In this document: positions 42,677 to 53,749 of the stretch, piece by piece | Layout of the letters: the number at the start of each line of letters is the position of its first letter | Position numbering within the stretch: position 1 is the first letter of the stretch | From: Acanthamoeba lenticulata | Lineage: Eukaryota; Discosea; Longamoebia; Acanthamoebidae | Direction of reading: 5' to 3' | Assembly: GCA_002179805.1 (NCBI GenBank) | Contig: NAVB01000839.1 | Span: forward strand, 1 to 54,007 | Length of the DNA: 54,007 nucleotides | Made by a program: the position numbers and the translations under genes | The notes under the pieces: model-generated | Databases searched by the model: none | Told to the model about the DNA's origin: nothing | What the model saw: the letters and a program-made list of their open reading frames with translations, nothing else

Positions 42677-45030
42677 TCACTGCACAAGGCAAGTGGTGTT
42701 GCGCCCAGGAGAAGAGGCTTTCTCCTGGCCAAGAGGCGATGCAGCAAAAAGTTGCCTGAGAAGTTCCTCCCTGGGCATACACCAGCCCTTGTTGGGCATG
42801 CCTAGCGGCAAATGGAACGGATTCAAGGTGTGCATGGCAGCTTCTGTGAGATGCAGAAAGGCCTCATCAACTTGGTTGTCCCCCCCCCCCCACAATCGTC
42901 TGATCAGCCAACTGTTGCCAACACTGGAAGTGGGGGTGGACGAACCACAAGTGTTGGTGAGGCTGCTGACCTCGAACCACCCGCTGACGCCCAGCTCCTG
43001 GGCCAAGGCCAAGCCCTCCTCAGATGTCACTTGCCTCTGCGCTTCAAGATCACTCTTGGCGCCCACTGTTGTGTCAATCAAATAGTTAAAATTGGGCTTG
43101 CCTCTGCCACTGGTTTGCAGCACAACGAACCAAGCAGGATTGGCACGTCTTTGTTGTGTTGTCGGGCTTCCTGAGCCCAGCGATGAGCATTCACCCACGA
43201 TTGCCGGTCAGAGATGTCGTAGGCCAGCATGACACCGTTTGTGAAACGATAATAGCTGGGCGTAACGCGGAAGCGTTCCTGGCCAGCCGTGTCCCACACT
43301 GCCGCCCCTCGTGCGTGAGCCATCATCTCTTGGGGCATCCGCGCACCACATCATCACCGGAAAGCGGCGTCTACCTTGCAGCTTGATCCGCTGCCCCCGG
43401 AGCTCGATCGTCCGGATGCCAAAGTCCACTCCAATGGTGCACGCATAAGTGTTGGAGAATGTCCCGTGGATGAAGCGGTTGTGCATCTGCGTCTTGCCCA
43501 CCCCTGCCCAGCTCCATCCCCCACTCCCCGAAACTGGTTAATGCTGCCGCAGGACCACGTCCCCTTGAGCGGAACGCTTGGCGGAGACGTGTACCGGAAT
43601 CGCCAAGGAGGATGAGCTTGACCAAGCAGTGGTAATCATCACTTCTCACTGCCGCTGCCGCTGTTGCAGGCGATCTGCGGTTCCCTGATGTTTGCACAAC
43701 AAAGAAAGCAAATCAGCCTGAAGCAAAACTCAAGGATCATGGCTGGAGTAAGTAGTACTACTGTAAGAGCGGGCGTATTGCTTGAGTAGAGGCTGGAGCC
43801 ACGCCATATAGCGTCTCTTGCACGATTCTGTCCCGCCCTGCATACCGCTGCTTGTCGCCATGTCGCCATCGCGGCGGGCTGGTCCCACGACCTGTGTCTC
43901 ACGAGCTGCTGCTGGTGCACCATCACCACAAAAGCGGCGCCACAGACAGTCGGCGCTGCTCACCTCGTTTAACATCTGGAAGCTCCCAGTTGACGTGTTC
44001 TGCGTAAGTTTGATGTCGGGATGGAAGCAGCAGGCGAGCAAGCAACGCACCGAGCAGACCTGAGCCACAGCGCACAGGTCGATGGGCTCGAGGCAAGCGA
44101 GGATGCAGTGCAGCAGCTCCATGGGCAGGAAGAGAAGCGTACAGGCGTTGTAGCTCGATATCTCGATCATCTCTGCCACGCTCATGTGGCCTTGGCGCCG
44201 CGCCACCTCGGCGGGATCGCCGCGATTGCTCTGGGCTTGCGCGTCGGCGCGGCTGGCGAGGAGGAGCGACACAACTGCAGCGTGGCCAAAGTGGGCGGCG
44301 TAATGAAGGCCTGTCTGGCCGTCCTCATCAGCGTGGTCCACGTTGGTGATGTGCTTGCCTTGGATCAGGAACTGGACCACAGGCCAGTTGCCACGCGCGC
44401 AAGCCAAGTGAAATGGCGTGACGCCCTGCTCGTCTCGCCTATTGCCTCCATTGTCAGAACATCACACACAGAGGCAAAGAGACAGCGAGAGCACCAGTCG
44501 GGCTTGGCGCCAGCCGAGAGGAGCAGCTGCCAAAACTTGATCGGTGCTGGTGTTACGCCCAGCCAGCTTTGTGTGATGGTGTTGATCCACCTTGCTCTTG
44601 GTGTTGAGGGCAGCTGGACGCAGCAAGAGGAAGAAGGTGTCAGGGTTCGAGTTTCAAGCAACATGCTGCTTGGTGGTCATACGGGAGGGAAGGGACCCTC
44701 TTGGCTTTCTGCAAGTGCATGCAACTCGGCCCGCTTTCGGTCTCTCTGTTGCGACGTTGCCCCGTGGTCGAGGAGCAGCTGCAAGACGCTCTGGTTGCAC
44801 TTACTAAGCACCGCTGCGAGTAGAGGCCACACACCCATGTCGTCACTTTCATGAACGCTGTACCCCTCTGCCCCGTTTTCCACGTGATTAGAGTTGTGCT
44901 TTGAACACAGAAGCATGGCACCCGTACGATGGAGCAGCGTGTGGGCTGTCGCTTCATCGCCTTCAAGCACGGCCAGGACGAGGAAGCCTGCCAAGCCTCC
45001 GTGCAGCTGGGGAAGATCGCTGGTGCTCAT
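42677..45030 (-). CDS. Ankyrin-F-box-Rab GTPase fusion protein
   Basis: From ATG 45030 (MSTSDLPQLHGGLAG) come ankyrin-like repeats (VWPLLAAVLSKCNQSVLQL; VTPFHLACARGNWPVVQFL; QTGLHYAAHFGHAAVVSLL). An F-box follows (FLPMELLHCILACLEPIDLC...ADCLWRRFC). A GTAGTA donor near 43758 and an ACATCAG acceptor near 43683 join QYARSY in frame to a Rab GTPase, which has no ATG of its own in frame: LVKLILLGDSGVGKTQ (P-loop), YACTIGVDFGIRTIEL (switch I), VWDTAGQERF (switch II), GAKSD (guanine specificity) and EVSSLTN. The C-terminus is an extended tail ending CLVQ, a CaaX-type prenylation box. F-box proteins link substrates to SCF ubiquitin ligases; Rab proteins direct membrane traffic. Whether it is one product or two genes needs transcript support. 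Confidence 0.75.
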
Positions 45031-45188
45031 GGGTGTGCTTGTGCCCCGTACCGGAGGGTACAATATGAAGTGTGCGGGACCACTAACAATCTTCTTGGAA
45101 GAGGATTATGTCGACGTAAAATTGATACCTTTCCGTCTCTCGCGGTTCTACACTCACCATGGCACGACGAGGGCGACCGCTCATCAAC

Positions 45189-45307
45189 GGATACGGCCAT
45201 ACTGCGCAGAAAGCACCGCTTCCCATCCGAACAGCGAAGTTAAGCTGCGCCAGGCGGTGTTAGTACTGGGGTGGGCGACCACCCGGGAATCCACCGTGTC
45301 GTATCCT
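45189..45307 (+). rRNA. 5S ribosomal RNA
   Basis: A complete gene of about 119 nt. The ends pair as helix I (GGATACG at 45189-45195 with CGTATCC at 45300-45306). Conserved inner blocks are present, such as CCCATCCGAACAGCGAAGTTAA and TACTGGGGTGGGCGACC. It agrees with the Acanthamoeba 5S sequence as I remember it. RNA polymerase III reads it from an internal control region; a T5 run follows at once. It is a lone copy between protein genes, away from any rDNA unit in this window. Confidence 0.97.
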
Positions 45308-45308
45308 C

Positions 45309-45313
45309 TTTTT
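45309..45313 (+). terminator. RNA polymerase III terminator (T5) of 5S rRNA
   Basis: TTTTT directly after the 5S gene, the expected Pol III stop signal, with another TTTT shortly after. Confidence 0.8.
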
Positions 45314-45621
45314 GTCTTTTCATCAGTACTCTTCATCAGTACAAGCTCGTTTATTTGTTTATCAAGGTGGTAATGAGGCCCCAGCTGTCTGATATAGGGC
45401 ATCCCCCATCAGTTCTTATCCTACACTTTTGATCTTCTTCGGCGTCCACCATGGCGTAGCTGACGTATTCAGGGCCACGGTGGCCGTTCCCTCTTGCTAC
45501 CACCATTGGTCAATAATCATAAATAAATGAAAAGAGTAAGAAGAAAAAAAGCACAGAACAGCAGCAGACCTCCTATCTTTGAGCAACGCAGCGAGCACAG
45601 CGTTTTCCACAACACACCAAC
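45314..45621. other. Region between 5S rRNA and the HExxH gene
   Basis: About 310 bp with an AT-rich patch near 45510-45550. It is the likely promoter and leader of the next gene; nothing else is seen. Confidence 0.5.
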
Positions 45622-47105
45622 ATGCAGTCAGAAGAAGCGGGCGGTTGTGTGCGAGTGCCCTTTGCACGTGGCGTGGTCATTATCAATGACCTGGAGCAGG
45701 GGAGACAGCTTCTGACTGCGGAAGACGACTATGTGCGCGGTAAGCCTTCTTCTTCTTCTTCTTCTTTCCCTTCTCCTCCATCCTTTTTGTTATGTGATTG
45801 TGCCGCGGCAGCGCGAGCCCACTAATCAAGTGGGCGCAGGACTCAGTGTCTTTGACTTGCAGTCCAAAACACAAGTGGACGAACATGAAGTAACCGTGGA
45901 GCAGTTCCAAAGGCACCAGGCCGCCCAGGTCCTGCCCTTTGCCGACGCCGACGTGCAGGTGCGGTCTCTACCCCCTTTCACACTTTCTTCTTTTCTTTTC
46001 TTTTCTTTTCCGCATTTTATTTTTTAAGACATTTTCATCCTTTCCTGGCGCAGCTGCTGGCAGACATGATCCAGTCGGTGTCGGCCAAGCTGGAGGCTTA
46101 CCCGCTGCTTCCATCTCTGATCCCTGAGGTCATCTACCTCAACATGACCACCGGTATTGGCTCGCGCTGGCCCTGGCCCCTTCAACCGCTGGTTGCTCAC
46201 GGCCATGACTGTCATGTGATCATCGTCCCCAGGTCTGGAGGAGGGGCAGGCGGCCTACTGCCGCGGCTCGAACGGGATCTTCTTCCCCAAGAATATGGTC
46301 CAGTGGACGCCCTCGTGGGGCTCCCTCCCCATGCCCCACCTCTTCACCCATGAGCTCTGGCACATCATCTCGAGGAATTTGACGAAGGAGCTGCGTGACG
46401 CCGTGTATGCATGCATCGGATTCCGGCCGTTCGACGCGCCGTTCCACTACCCGCGCGCGCTGGTCAGCCGCAAGATCTCCAACCCGGACGGCCCCAAGTT
46501 TGAGCACTACATCCGCTTCGCCACCACGGGCGCAGGCGAGTTGACGGCACTGCCGCTCATCTACTCGAGGCACCCGGTCTACTCGAGGCGGATCTCCCTC
46601 GTCTTCTTCCGCTACATCGTCGTGCAGATGCTGGTCGTGCACCAGAACGAGGCCGGCGAGTGGGTCCCCACCCAGAATCCCAAGAAGCAGCCCGGCACCG
46701 AGCCCTGCTGTACGATGCGCTCTCGTGCTTTTCTCAATCACGGCACAGCACTTGGGCTGGTTGACTGACTTACTGACTGGCTCTGGATGGCTGGTGATGC
46801 TGGCGCGCGCCAGTTGACGACCTGTACTTGCTGGACATCGACGGCCTGCCGGAAAGCTTCTGGGCGCAGATCGGGCGCAACACCAGTTATTTCTTCCACC
46901 CGGACGAGACCACGGCCGACAACTTTGTCATCATGGTTATTCCCCCTTTGATTCCCTCGTGTTCTCTCTCTTTGTCTGTGCTGATGTTCAACGATCGGTC
47001 GCGCCGCAGGTCCACACGGACTCAAAGACGGCCGTCACACCGGAGATCGTACACAAGCTTGCTGCTGTCTTCGGCGGCACCTATGCGCCTGGCAACAGCG
47101 AGTGA
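45622..47105 (+). CDS. Putative HExxH zinc metallopeptidase-like protein
   Basis: Six exons (45622-45739, 45840-45958, 46054-46153, 46233-46709, 46814-46935, 47010-47105) sum to 343 residues. It starts MQSEEAGGCVRVPFARGVVI without a signal peptide, so it is probably cytosolic. Near residue 152 it has LFTHELWHIISRN, an HExxH zinc-binding helix. Further on, HPDETTADNFVIM fits an E-x-x-A-x-x-F third-ligand helix of gluzincin-type enzymes. The segment between is rich in aromatic residues (FHYPRALVSRK, LVFFRYIVVQMLVVHQNE). I know no named family for it; similar small proteins exist in bacteria. The motif pair supports a zinc protein, but peptidase activity is inference. The TDSKTAVTPEIVHKLAAVFG tail matches the spacing seen after such E-helices. 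Confidence 0.75.
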
Positions 47106-47198
47106 TTTGTTGTAGCCATCAAGTGGTTTTTTGTTTTTGTTTTTAAATAATTAATTTTATGGTTATGTTTTATCTTCCTTTTAAATCTTAATTTTTTA

Positions 47199-47513
47199 TT
47201 AACATAAAAGCAAAAAAGGGTTGGGGAGTGGTTGCTTGGTGGCGAATCGCGTGGGGTTGGGGGTATTGGGGTCCAGGGGGATCCTGGCCTCGCCCTTGCG
47301 GGTTGGAAGCCAGGCGATTTGTTGGTTATCAGCAGAGTTTACTCTCTGCGTTCTGTTGAGTGTCCAGCCCGGGTCTATACCGACCCAGGCCAACAACTCG
47401 CGTCCCGCGAAGGATGATTCCGCGATTCGATGTACATGCGTCAGATGACGGAGGTTCGTCGCACTCCGCGTTACTGCAAACTCTTGGTGATATTCGAAGT
47501 AACGCAAACTCAT
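47199..47513 (-). CDS. Hypothetical small protein, weak
   Basis: A possible intronless ORF of 104 residues from ATG 47513 (MSLRYFEYHQEFAVTRSA). It lies in an otherwise empty 640-bp gap between the HExxH gene (+) and the beta-helix gene (-). Composition is protein-like rather than low-complexity, but there is no domain or signal that I recognise, and codon choice is less GC-biased than in its neighbours. The end is Pro/Asn-rich. It may be a chance ORF or a relic. Confidence 0.25.
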   Translation of the reverse strand: MSLRYFEYHQEFAVTRSATNLRHLTHVHRIAESSFAGRELLAWVGIDPGWTLNRTQRVNSADNQQIAWLPTRKGEARIPLDPNTPNPTRFATKQPLPNPFLLLC

Positions 47514-47742
47514 CTTTGCAAGCACATGCACCACACCCAGCCCCACCTCACTCTCTTCCGCAGGCTACTTTACGACCTTCCCCCAGCCTACCAGCCCCTG
47601 TTTGTGGGACACCGAATGAAAAAAAGAGGACGAGCTTATTGGCTTGCAATTTCAAATTAAAATTGGGCGAGGAGAAGGACGAGTCTTGGGCGAGCCGGGC
47701 GAGAAACGAACTTATCTGTACACAATATGGAACAGGTTGCGC

Positions 47743-49081
47743 TCAGACAGCAAGCAAGAGCTGGCGGAGGAGGGCCAGGGCCGGTGGACGGGCGAGCCGG
47801 CCCACGGGCGCGTGGCTGAAGCTGTTGCACGAGCACTGGTCGAGATTGTTGGAGGCGACGAACGCACCGGCCGCTACGACTGCGCCTGCGGCGACGTCTG
47901 TGCAGTCCTCCACCGTGGCGTTGCCGCCGATGACGGCCCCAGAGCCGATGCGCACGCAGCTGCCCAGCCGCACGTCGGCGCCGACCACCGCGCCGACGGC
48001 CACTTCGTTGCTGTCGCCCAGCACCACGCCCTCGCCAAAGGAGGCCCGCCCGATGGCGTTGCCGTTGCCAATGGTGGCGTCGACAAAGGTCGAGGCGGCG
48101 ATGGCGTTCTTGCTGCCCACCGTCGACCTCGTGAAGGAGGCACCGTCGTCGAAGGCGTTGTCGTCGCCGACGACCGACCCGGCCGCGACCGTCGTCTGGT
48201 CGAGCAGTTGGTTGCGGTTGCCCACGCGCGCGCCGTTCACGATAGACGACGTGCCGGACACCACGTTGTTGCTGCCCAGCGTTGCGTTGGCCTCCAGCCA
48301 GCCGTTGGCGATAGTGTTGCCGTCGCCGATGGTGGCGCTGTTCAGGGTCGATGCCAGCAAGATGGCGTTGCCGTGGCCCACCACGCTGGAAGATACCATG
48401 GATCCGGCGTCGATGGTATTGTTGGGGCCGATCGTCGACGAGGCGTCGACGCTCGACTTGGCGCTGATGAGGTTATGATCACCCACCGTGGCCGCGCTGT
48501 CCAGGCGGGCGGCCCACAAGAGCTGGTTGTCGGTCCCGAGCACCGCCGACGGGCCCACCGTGCTGCCGTAGACCAAGTTGTTGGTACCTGCAGATGTGTG
48601 CGCGGAAAGTCAAAAGTGAAAAGGTGAACTACAACATGTCGGTTGACGTTCACCTTGTTGGACGTATTCGTACCGACTTGAGCATTGGCGCCCACGGTGG
48701 CCGACTCAAAGTAGTTGCTGTCGTTGACCCGCGCAGAGGCCTCAAACGAGGACCCGTCATAGGCCTTGTTGAAGCTGCCCACCACGACGCCGTCGGCAAA
48801 GACGCTCTCGTGGAGAGAGTTGTTGTTGGCAATGTTCACGTTGTTCCCCACGGTGCAATTCTCGAACGTGTTGTAATGGCCCACAATGGTGCCGTCACCA
48901 AACGTGTTCGTCCCCACCAACGTGTTGTCACCCCCTGTTTGCAGCAATTGAGGAAGACGAGCGGCGAAGAGGCGAAGTAGGCGCGCCCTAATGGCGTGGT
49001 CGTACCCACGGTGGAGGAGCCGACGCACACGCCTGCCAGCAAGGCGCACGCAACGAGGAGGGAGAGGAAGCGGGACGGCAT
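47743..49081 (-). CDS. Secreted parallel beta-helix repeat protein
   Basis: Three exons (49081-49006, 48934-48674, 48587-47743) sum to 393 residues. It begins MPSRFLSLLVACALLAGVCVG, a clear signal peptide. Nearly all of the mature protein is a degenerate repeat of about 20 residues with the consensus [VIL]GxxNx[ILVF]...S...A: for example TVGDHNLISAKSSVDASS, TIGPNNTIDAGS, VVGHGNAILLAS, TIGDGNTIANG, RVGNRNQLLDQT, TVGSKNAIAAS and TIGNGNAIGRAS. The regular Gly, Asn and beta-branched residues point to a stacked beta-helix, somewhat like left-handed hexapeptide helices or the heads of bacterial trimeric adhesins. A Cys pair (DQCSC) and a hydrophobic tail end it. Carbohydrate or surface binding is possible, but nothing proves it. 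Confidence 0.82.
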
Positions 49082-49342
49082 GTTGTGAATGAATGATGAA
49101 GGTGAGTGGGGAAGCGGAAAGAAACCAACGCCCAGGCCTCGGACCAACGTGGGAGCCAACCCGCTTGGTCCCGATCCCCCCACATCAACAAGGGTGTGAT
49201 TTCTCGGACTTTGGTGCGCAGGCCATTGGCGCAGATCAGACTTATTGCGTCTCGGCGATTGGCGCGGGTCGTTGCCTTTGGCCACACCGGTGCGGCCCAT
49301 GCGCCATCACACCATTTCTTTTGCAACAACGCAGCAAACGTG

Positions 49343-51730
49343 ATGACCTGCACTACACACATCGCTGCGGCTTTGGCCGTTGTCATCCTGGTTGGCGTGG
49401 CGTTGGGCCAAGCTGAGTTCCCCACGGTCGAGGAAGTGCAACGGCAGGTCAGCGGCGCGTCGGTGAACCCAACTGTTGTTCAGCATGACAGAAGAGACGA
49501 CACATCGCTGCCTGGTTTTACGTGCGAGCCCAACTCCAACTACACCGGCACCTTCCTCGGCGCGCCCTATCAAGTCGTCATCCCGGCAAACTTCAACAAG
49601 GTCCCTATTTCTTTTCTTTTCTTTGTGCATTTTTCATGCATTTTAATATTATTTTTTACTCCAGGTGTTGGTCGTCTACGCTCACGGCTACTCCCTCACC
49701 CAACCGTCGGGTTCCCTGGTACTGATCTTTTGCCTTCATTCTGGTGGGCCGTGCGGAGCGAGTCACTCATCCTACCTGCGCGTACAGCTGTCGCTGCCGG
49801 GTGGCGCTGCAGCCGATTTGCTGGCCAAGGGCTATGGCCTCGTCGCTTCGGCCTATCGGTACCAATAGATCGACGTCCTTCCCTCCTGTGGCATTGGACA
49901 GGGAGCACGACCAACCCTCTTTGTGTTGACCTCCACCAAACCGCACACCACAGGGCGCGCTGGACAGATATTCCTACGCGCACGGGCGGGTGGGCCGTCG
50001 AGCAGGCGCTTCAGGACTTGGCCGCCCTGACCTCGACCGGTACGCATTCTTGGTGGATTCCTCCTTCATTCTCCTTTGTCATCATCAACTAACAAACTTT
50101 CTTCCCCATGGGGTGCAGTCAACCTCTACGGCTGCGATGCGGACCACACCATCTTGTTTGGTATCTCCATGGGGTCCGTCGTGGCCCTGTCTTCAGCCGA
50201 ACGGGTTCGTTCCCTCCAAACGTCCACAGGAACAGAACCCGGAACTGCCCGGACGGGCTCTCATCTTCCCACCCGTCTGTGTTCCTGCTGTACAGTATCC
50301 GAACGTGTACGACGGCGTCATCGCAGGCTGCGCCGCGGGCGCGGGCACGACGTCCCTCTTTGATGCAAGCCTCATCGTCAACATGGTCTACGATGCCGCC
50401 TTCATGGACGAATCTGGCAAGGGTGAGCGTTTGTGGTTGCACGCGGCAGCGTTCACCAGTCCATTCATTGACGACGACCTAATGACCGCGCAGGTGGCTG
50501 GCCCGACGCGTGGGGCACTCCGCACGAAGTGGCGTACAACATCAGCTTTATAAACCAAGTCTACGTCCCGATCCTGACCCAACTCGGAACTGTGCGCACC
50601 CCACTGCAACGTGTGCAGCCTCTCCTGATTGGCTCACTGACTTATGCATGCCCATCATCATCATCATCATGGCCCTTCAGCCCAGCAACGCTCTCCGCTG
50701 GGCTTTCGTGCAGATGGTGGGCCAGGTGCCTGCTCAGACCAGCACCGAGTTTGCCAACTTCTTCCTGAGCGAGATGTACTTTAGCACGGAGGGCGTCGCC
50801 GAGCTTCAGGTGAGTCGCCACCGCTCAATGGGGCTGAGATTGTTCGATTGATCAAGTACGGATGCCCCCCACGTCTCGTTGAGCGCAGAGGCGAACCGGG
50901 ACGACCAAGGTGACCCAGAGCGTCGGGCGGCACTTCACTCTCACCAATGAGCAGATCAGCTACCTGACTTCGCAGGGCTTCGACGCCCAACGCGCCCTTG
51001 TGCGTCCGCCCCATCACACGCACAAGTTCCTCTGTATGTGGTTTAATCGTGGATTGTGACACGTCAGGACTACATGAACGCGCGCACCAACTACACGTCG
51101 GACCCGTCGGCGCGGTCCTTCTTCCGCCGCTACGCCGACTACACCGGTACGTACGACGCGGCAGATGTTGTGGCGCGCAGGCACTGACCTTTGAACCCGG
51201 TGGTAATGGTGGCGAATGCAGGCAGGATCCGCGTCCCGGTCATGACCATGCACACCATCGCTGACGAACTCATCACGACCTCGAGCGAGACGGTCTACAA
51301 GGAGCTGCTTGAGGCCACGGGCAAGTACGAGAGACGTTCACCCACCTTCTCTCAAAGAGATGGTCCATAGGATGCTCACCTCTCATGACGCACGCAGATC
51401 TCACCTCCTCTACCAGGCCTACTTCTCCGAGCGAGGCCACTGCCAGTTCAAGTACGTCATGTGCTTTATTGACCACTGTTGCACAGTCTTCTCACCACTT
51501 GTGTGCGCGTTCTAGTTCCTTGGATGTTGTGCAAACCGTGGACGCCATGCGTCTGTGGCTCGACCAGGGCACCAAGCCGTCCAATTCCTCCTTTGCCGGT
51601 GAGTGTGGAGACTTTTTCACTTTGCATGCAAATGTGTATGCTTCTTCTTGACTGACATCGACTTCCTGAATGTCCAGACAACCCCAACTACCTGCCGGGC
51701 TACAACCCAGGTCCTTATATCTACGCCTAG
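49343..51730 (+). CDS. Secreted alpha/beta-hydrolase
   Basis: Starts at ATG 49343 with MTCTTHIAAALAVVILVGVALG, a signal peptide. About eleven exons follow. The fold is shown by VLVVYAHGYS (oxyanion-strand region), GGAAADLLAKGYGLVASAYR, TGGWAVEQALQDLAALTS, and the nucleophile elbow FGISMGSVVALS (Ser in GxSxG). RIRVPVMTMHTIADELI carries the acid Asp, and YFSERGHCQF the catalytic His. All three triad members are therefore in place and order. This architecture resembles secreted esterases and polyhydroxybutyrate- or feruloyl-type hydrolases; I cannot assign the substrate. An Asn-rich end (NPNYLPGYNPGPYIYA) follows. Its start is divergent from the beta-helix gene, with about 260 bp between them. 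Some inner exon borders are approximate. Confidence 0.82.
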
Positions 51731-52499
51731 GCAGAGGGACCACACCACATGTACACATTGCTCAATTTACAAATACATAACCCGCCCAACACCTTGTTCA
51801 TCATGCAAAGCCAACGATGACACCAAAGGGGCGCTTGATGACTGCAATTAAAATTTATGACGCCAGCTACGCCAACGGCGCATAATTGCTGACGCATGGC
51901 GGCCTACAAAAAGGCTGGGCCGCCACAGACGCCCAGACCCAAAACCTAACGAAAGGCGAATGAAGCAGGAGACGAGAGTTCGTTCACAGGGCGCAGAAAC
52001 GAACCCACTCACAAAGACATGAGTGAGGTGATCATTGCCTTTCAAGTAACTTTGCCGGAGTATCGCCGATAGCCTTCCAGGAACAGACGGAGAGATCAGC
52101 GCCGGAACTCACTGTGTAACCTCCATGTAGCGGTTCCGGCATCTTCCGACGTGCAGCATTCGTGCAAGCTACCGTGCAACGCCTAACCTCCCAACATCAC
52201 GCTGATTGATCCACACGTAACATCCACGTCTGGCTTACTCCGAATTTCGTACTCTTTTCTGACTGTCTCCGCATTTTTGAACGAATCAGCGAAGGCCGCT
52301 CGTTGACGAGCAGAGATTTCTGTGATAGACTCTTCCGGTAGGGACTTATTCGGTGCTTCCGCCAACCCTTTTCAGCTGATCGGATACCCGCGTGCCTCAA
52401 TAAAACCGGGGCGTTAGACACACCTTCTTCCGGTTCAACGTACCACTTCCCAAGAAGGCGCGAGCATCCACCGCACCACTTTACGACCCCGACGACGCT
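51731..52499. other. Intergenic region upstream of the bZIP gene
   Basis: About 770 bp: the 3' flank of the hydrolase gene, then the leader and promoter of the bZIP gene. I see no tRNA, small RNA or conserved ORF; the minus-strand open frame at 52197-52742 is a shadow that crosses the bZIP start. Confidence 0.5.
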
Positions 52500-53397
52500 A
52501 TGGCGGAACCGCACCACAACACCATGTTCAGACCTCCATTCAACCCTTCGGCTGTCCTTGCCCCTCCTGCCCACCCCACGCTCTCCGAGAATGAGCCCAT
52601 CGATCAATTTATTCAGAGCGGCGCTGATGGCTCGACCTACTACCCTGGCTACACCAACCCCTCCGAGCAGGACTACTTCTCGCTGTTTGCCGAATTTGCT
52701 ATGGACTTGACTCCTCCCCCAAGCATAAAGAGGTACACACATAGCCTATTTCATCATTTTTGCCTTGCCCACAGAACCCGTGCTAAAATGTGTCTTCCAT
52801 TTCTGCAGTCATCAACTGCAGCAACAGCAGCAACCTCCAGTTCTTGGCAAGACGGGGCTTGCTCCCACCTTCTCTACCACGGCGGTGCCTCCCGAGGCTC
52901 TCAACGCGGCCCGCAAGAGGAAGAAGGATGGGCTCGTCACCCCTGGCACGGGCACCGCCCCAACCAAAAAGGCTTCGGCAGCCGCCAAGAAGGCCAAGAA
53001 GCAGCAGGACATGTTGCCCTCAGACGACGAGGACGACTTCGATGCTGCTGATGGTAGCCTGCCCGAGCGCGAGAGGCGCCTGCTGAAGAACCGCAAGGCT
53101 GCTCAGATGTTCAGGAAGCGTCAGAAGAATCACATTCTCGAGCTCGAGGCCCGTGTGGAGACCCTCACTACCGAGAATTCAACCCTCACCTCTCAGGTTG
53201 AGCTTCTACATGCCGAGAACAAGCTCATCCGGGAGCAGCTGGACTACATGCGCAGCTTCGTGCTCAACGCTTTGCAGTTCACATTCCCGCCTTCTATGCC
53301 CGGCATGCCTGCCATGCACGATCTGCAGAAGTCGATCGCCCCTTCAGCCCTTTCACGCACCGACTCGAGCGCTGACAAGGACTCCAGTCGGCCATAG
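52500..53397 (+). CDS. bZIP transcription factor
   Basis: Two exons joined at about 52732/52810 (GAG|GTACAC donor, TCTGCAG acceptor) give about 273 residues from ATG 52500 (MAEPHHNTMFRPPFNPSA). The N-terminal half is Pro/acidic/aromatic, like an activation region (SEQDYFSLFAEFAMDLTPPP), followed by a Gln run, a Lys/Ala-rich basic stretch and an acidic patch (PSDDEDDFDAADG). The bZIP domain follows: basic region ERRLLKNRKAAQMFRKRQK with the N-x3-A-x2-F/S-x-x-R contact pattern, then a leucine zipper with heptads in LELEARVETLTTENSTLTSQ and ELLHAENKLIREQLDYM. The tail is Ser-rich and short. The basic region has Met-Phe at the usual Ser-Cys position (AAQMFRKRQ), so DNA preference may differ from CREB/AP-1. 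Confidence 0.93.
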
Positions 53398-53749
53398 AGG
53401 ACATCCCTCCAGCGCGATCTCCTCCTGCCTCTGAGCCTCTCTGCGACAATTTTTCTCTTTGCTTCTCGACCTGCTGCTATGCTGCATCGTCGATTTCCGC
53501 TTCGTTGCGGCTCCTTCGAGCTGCGGTGTGCCGGAATCGAAGCCCTCTTCAGGGACCCCCGAGAGCTTGCGGCAAGACTCCCTCCTCACCTCTCTGCGTT
53601 GTCTTCCAGCTGCCGACTCTAGCGAGTCCGTGCTGCGTGAAGCCTCCGCTTGTACATAGACCACCAACAACGTTGTACTTCTACAGTTCAACACAACACG
53701 CTCAATTGTCCTTATCTTCTTTTTGTTCTCCATTTCTCGATCGAGCAAA
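53398..53749. other. 3' flank of bZIP gene and leader of next gene
   Basis: About 350 bp on the same strand. No gene is supported; the minus-strand ORF running through 53353-53970 opposes real coding sequence at both ends. Confidence 0.5.

Noticed and set aside
43683..43698. A 16-nt intron that would give the Rab its own ATG at 43742
   Set aside because: A 76-nt intron with good ends explains the same junction by fusing the Rab to the upstream F-box ORF.
47644..48627. A 327-residue plus-strand ORF and other long ORFs opposite the beta-helix gene
   Set aside because: They are shadows of the GC-rich repeat gene on the minus strand, which has a signal peptide, splice sites and regular repeats.
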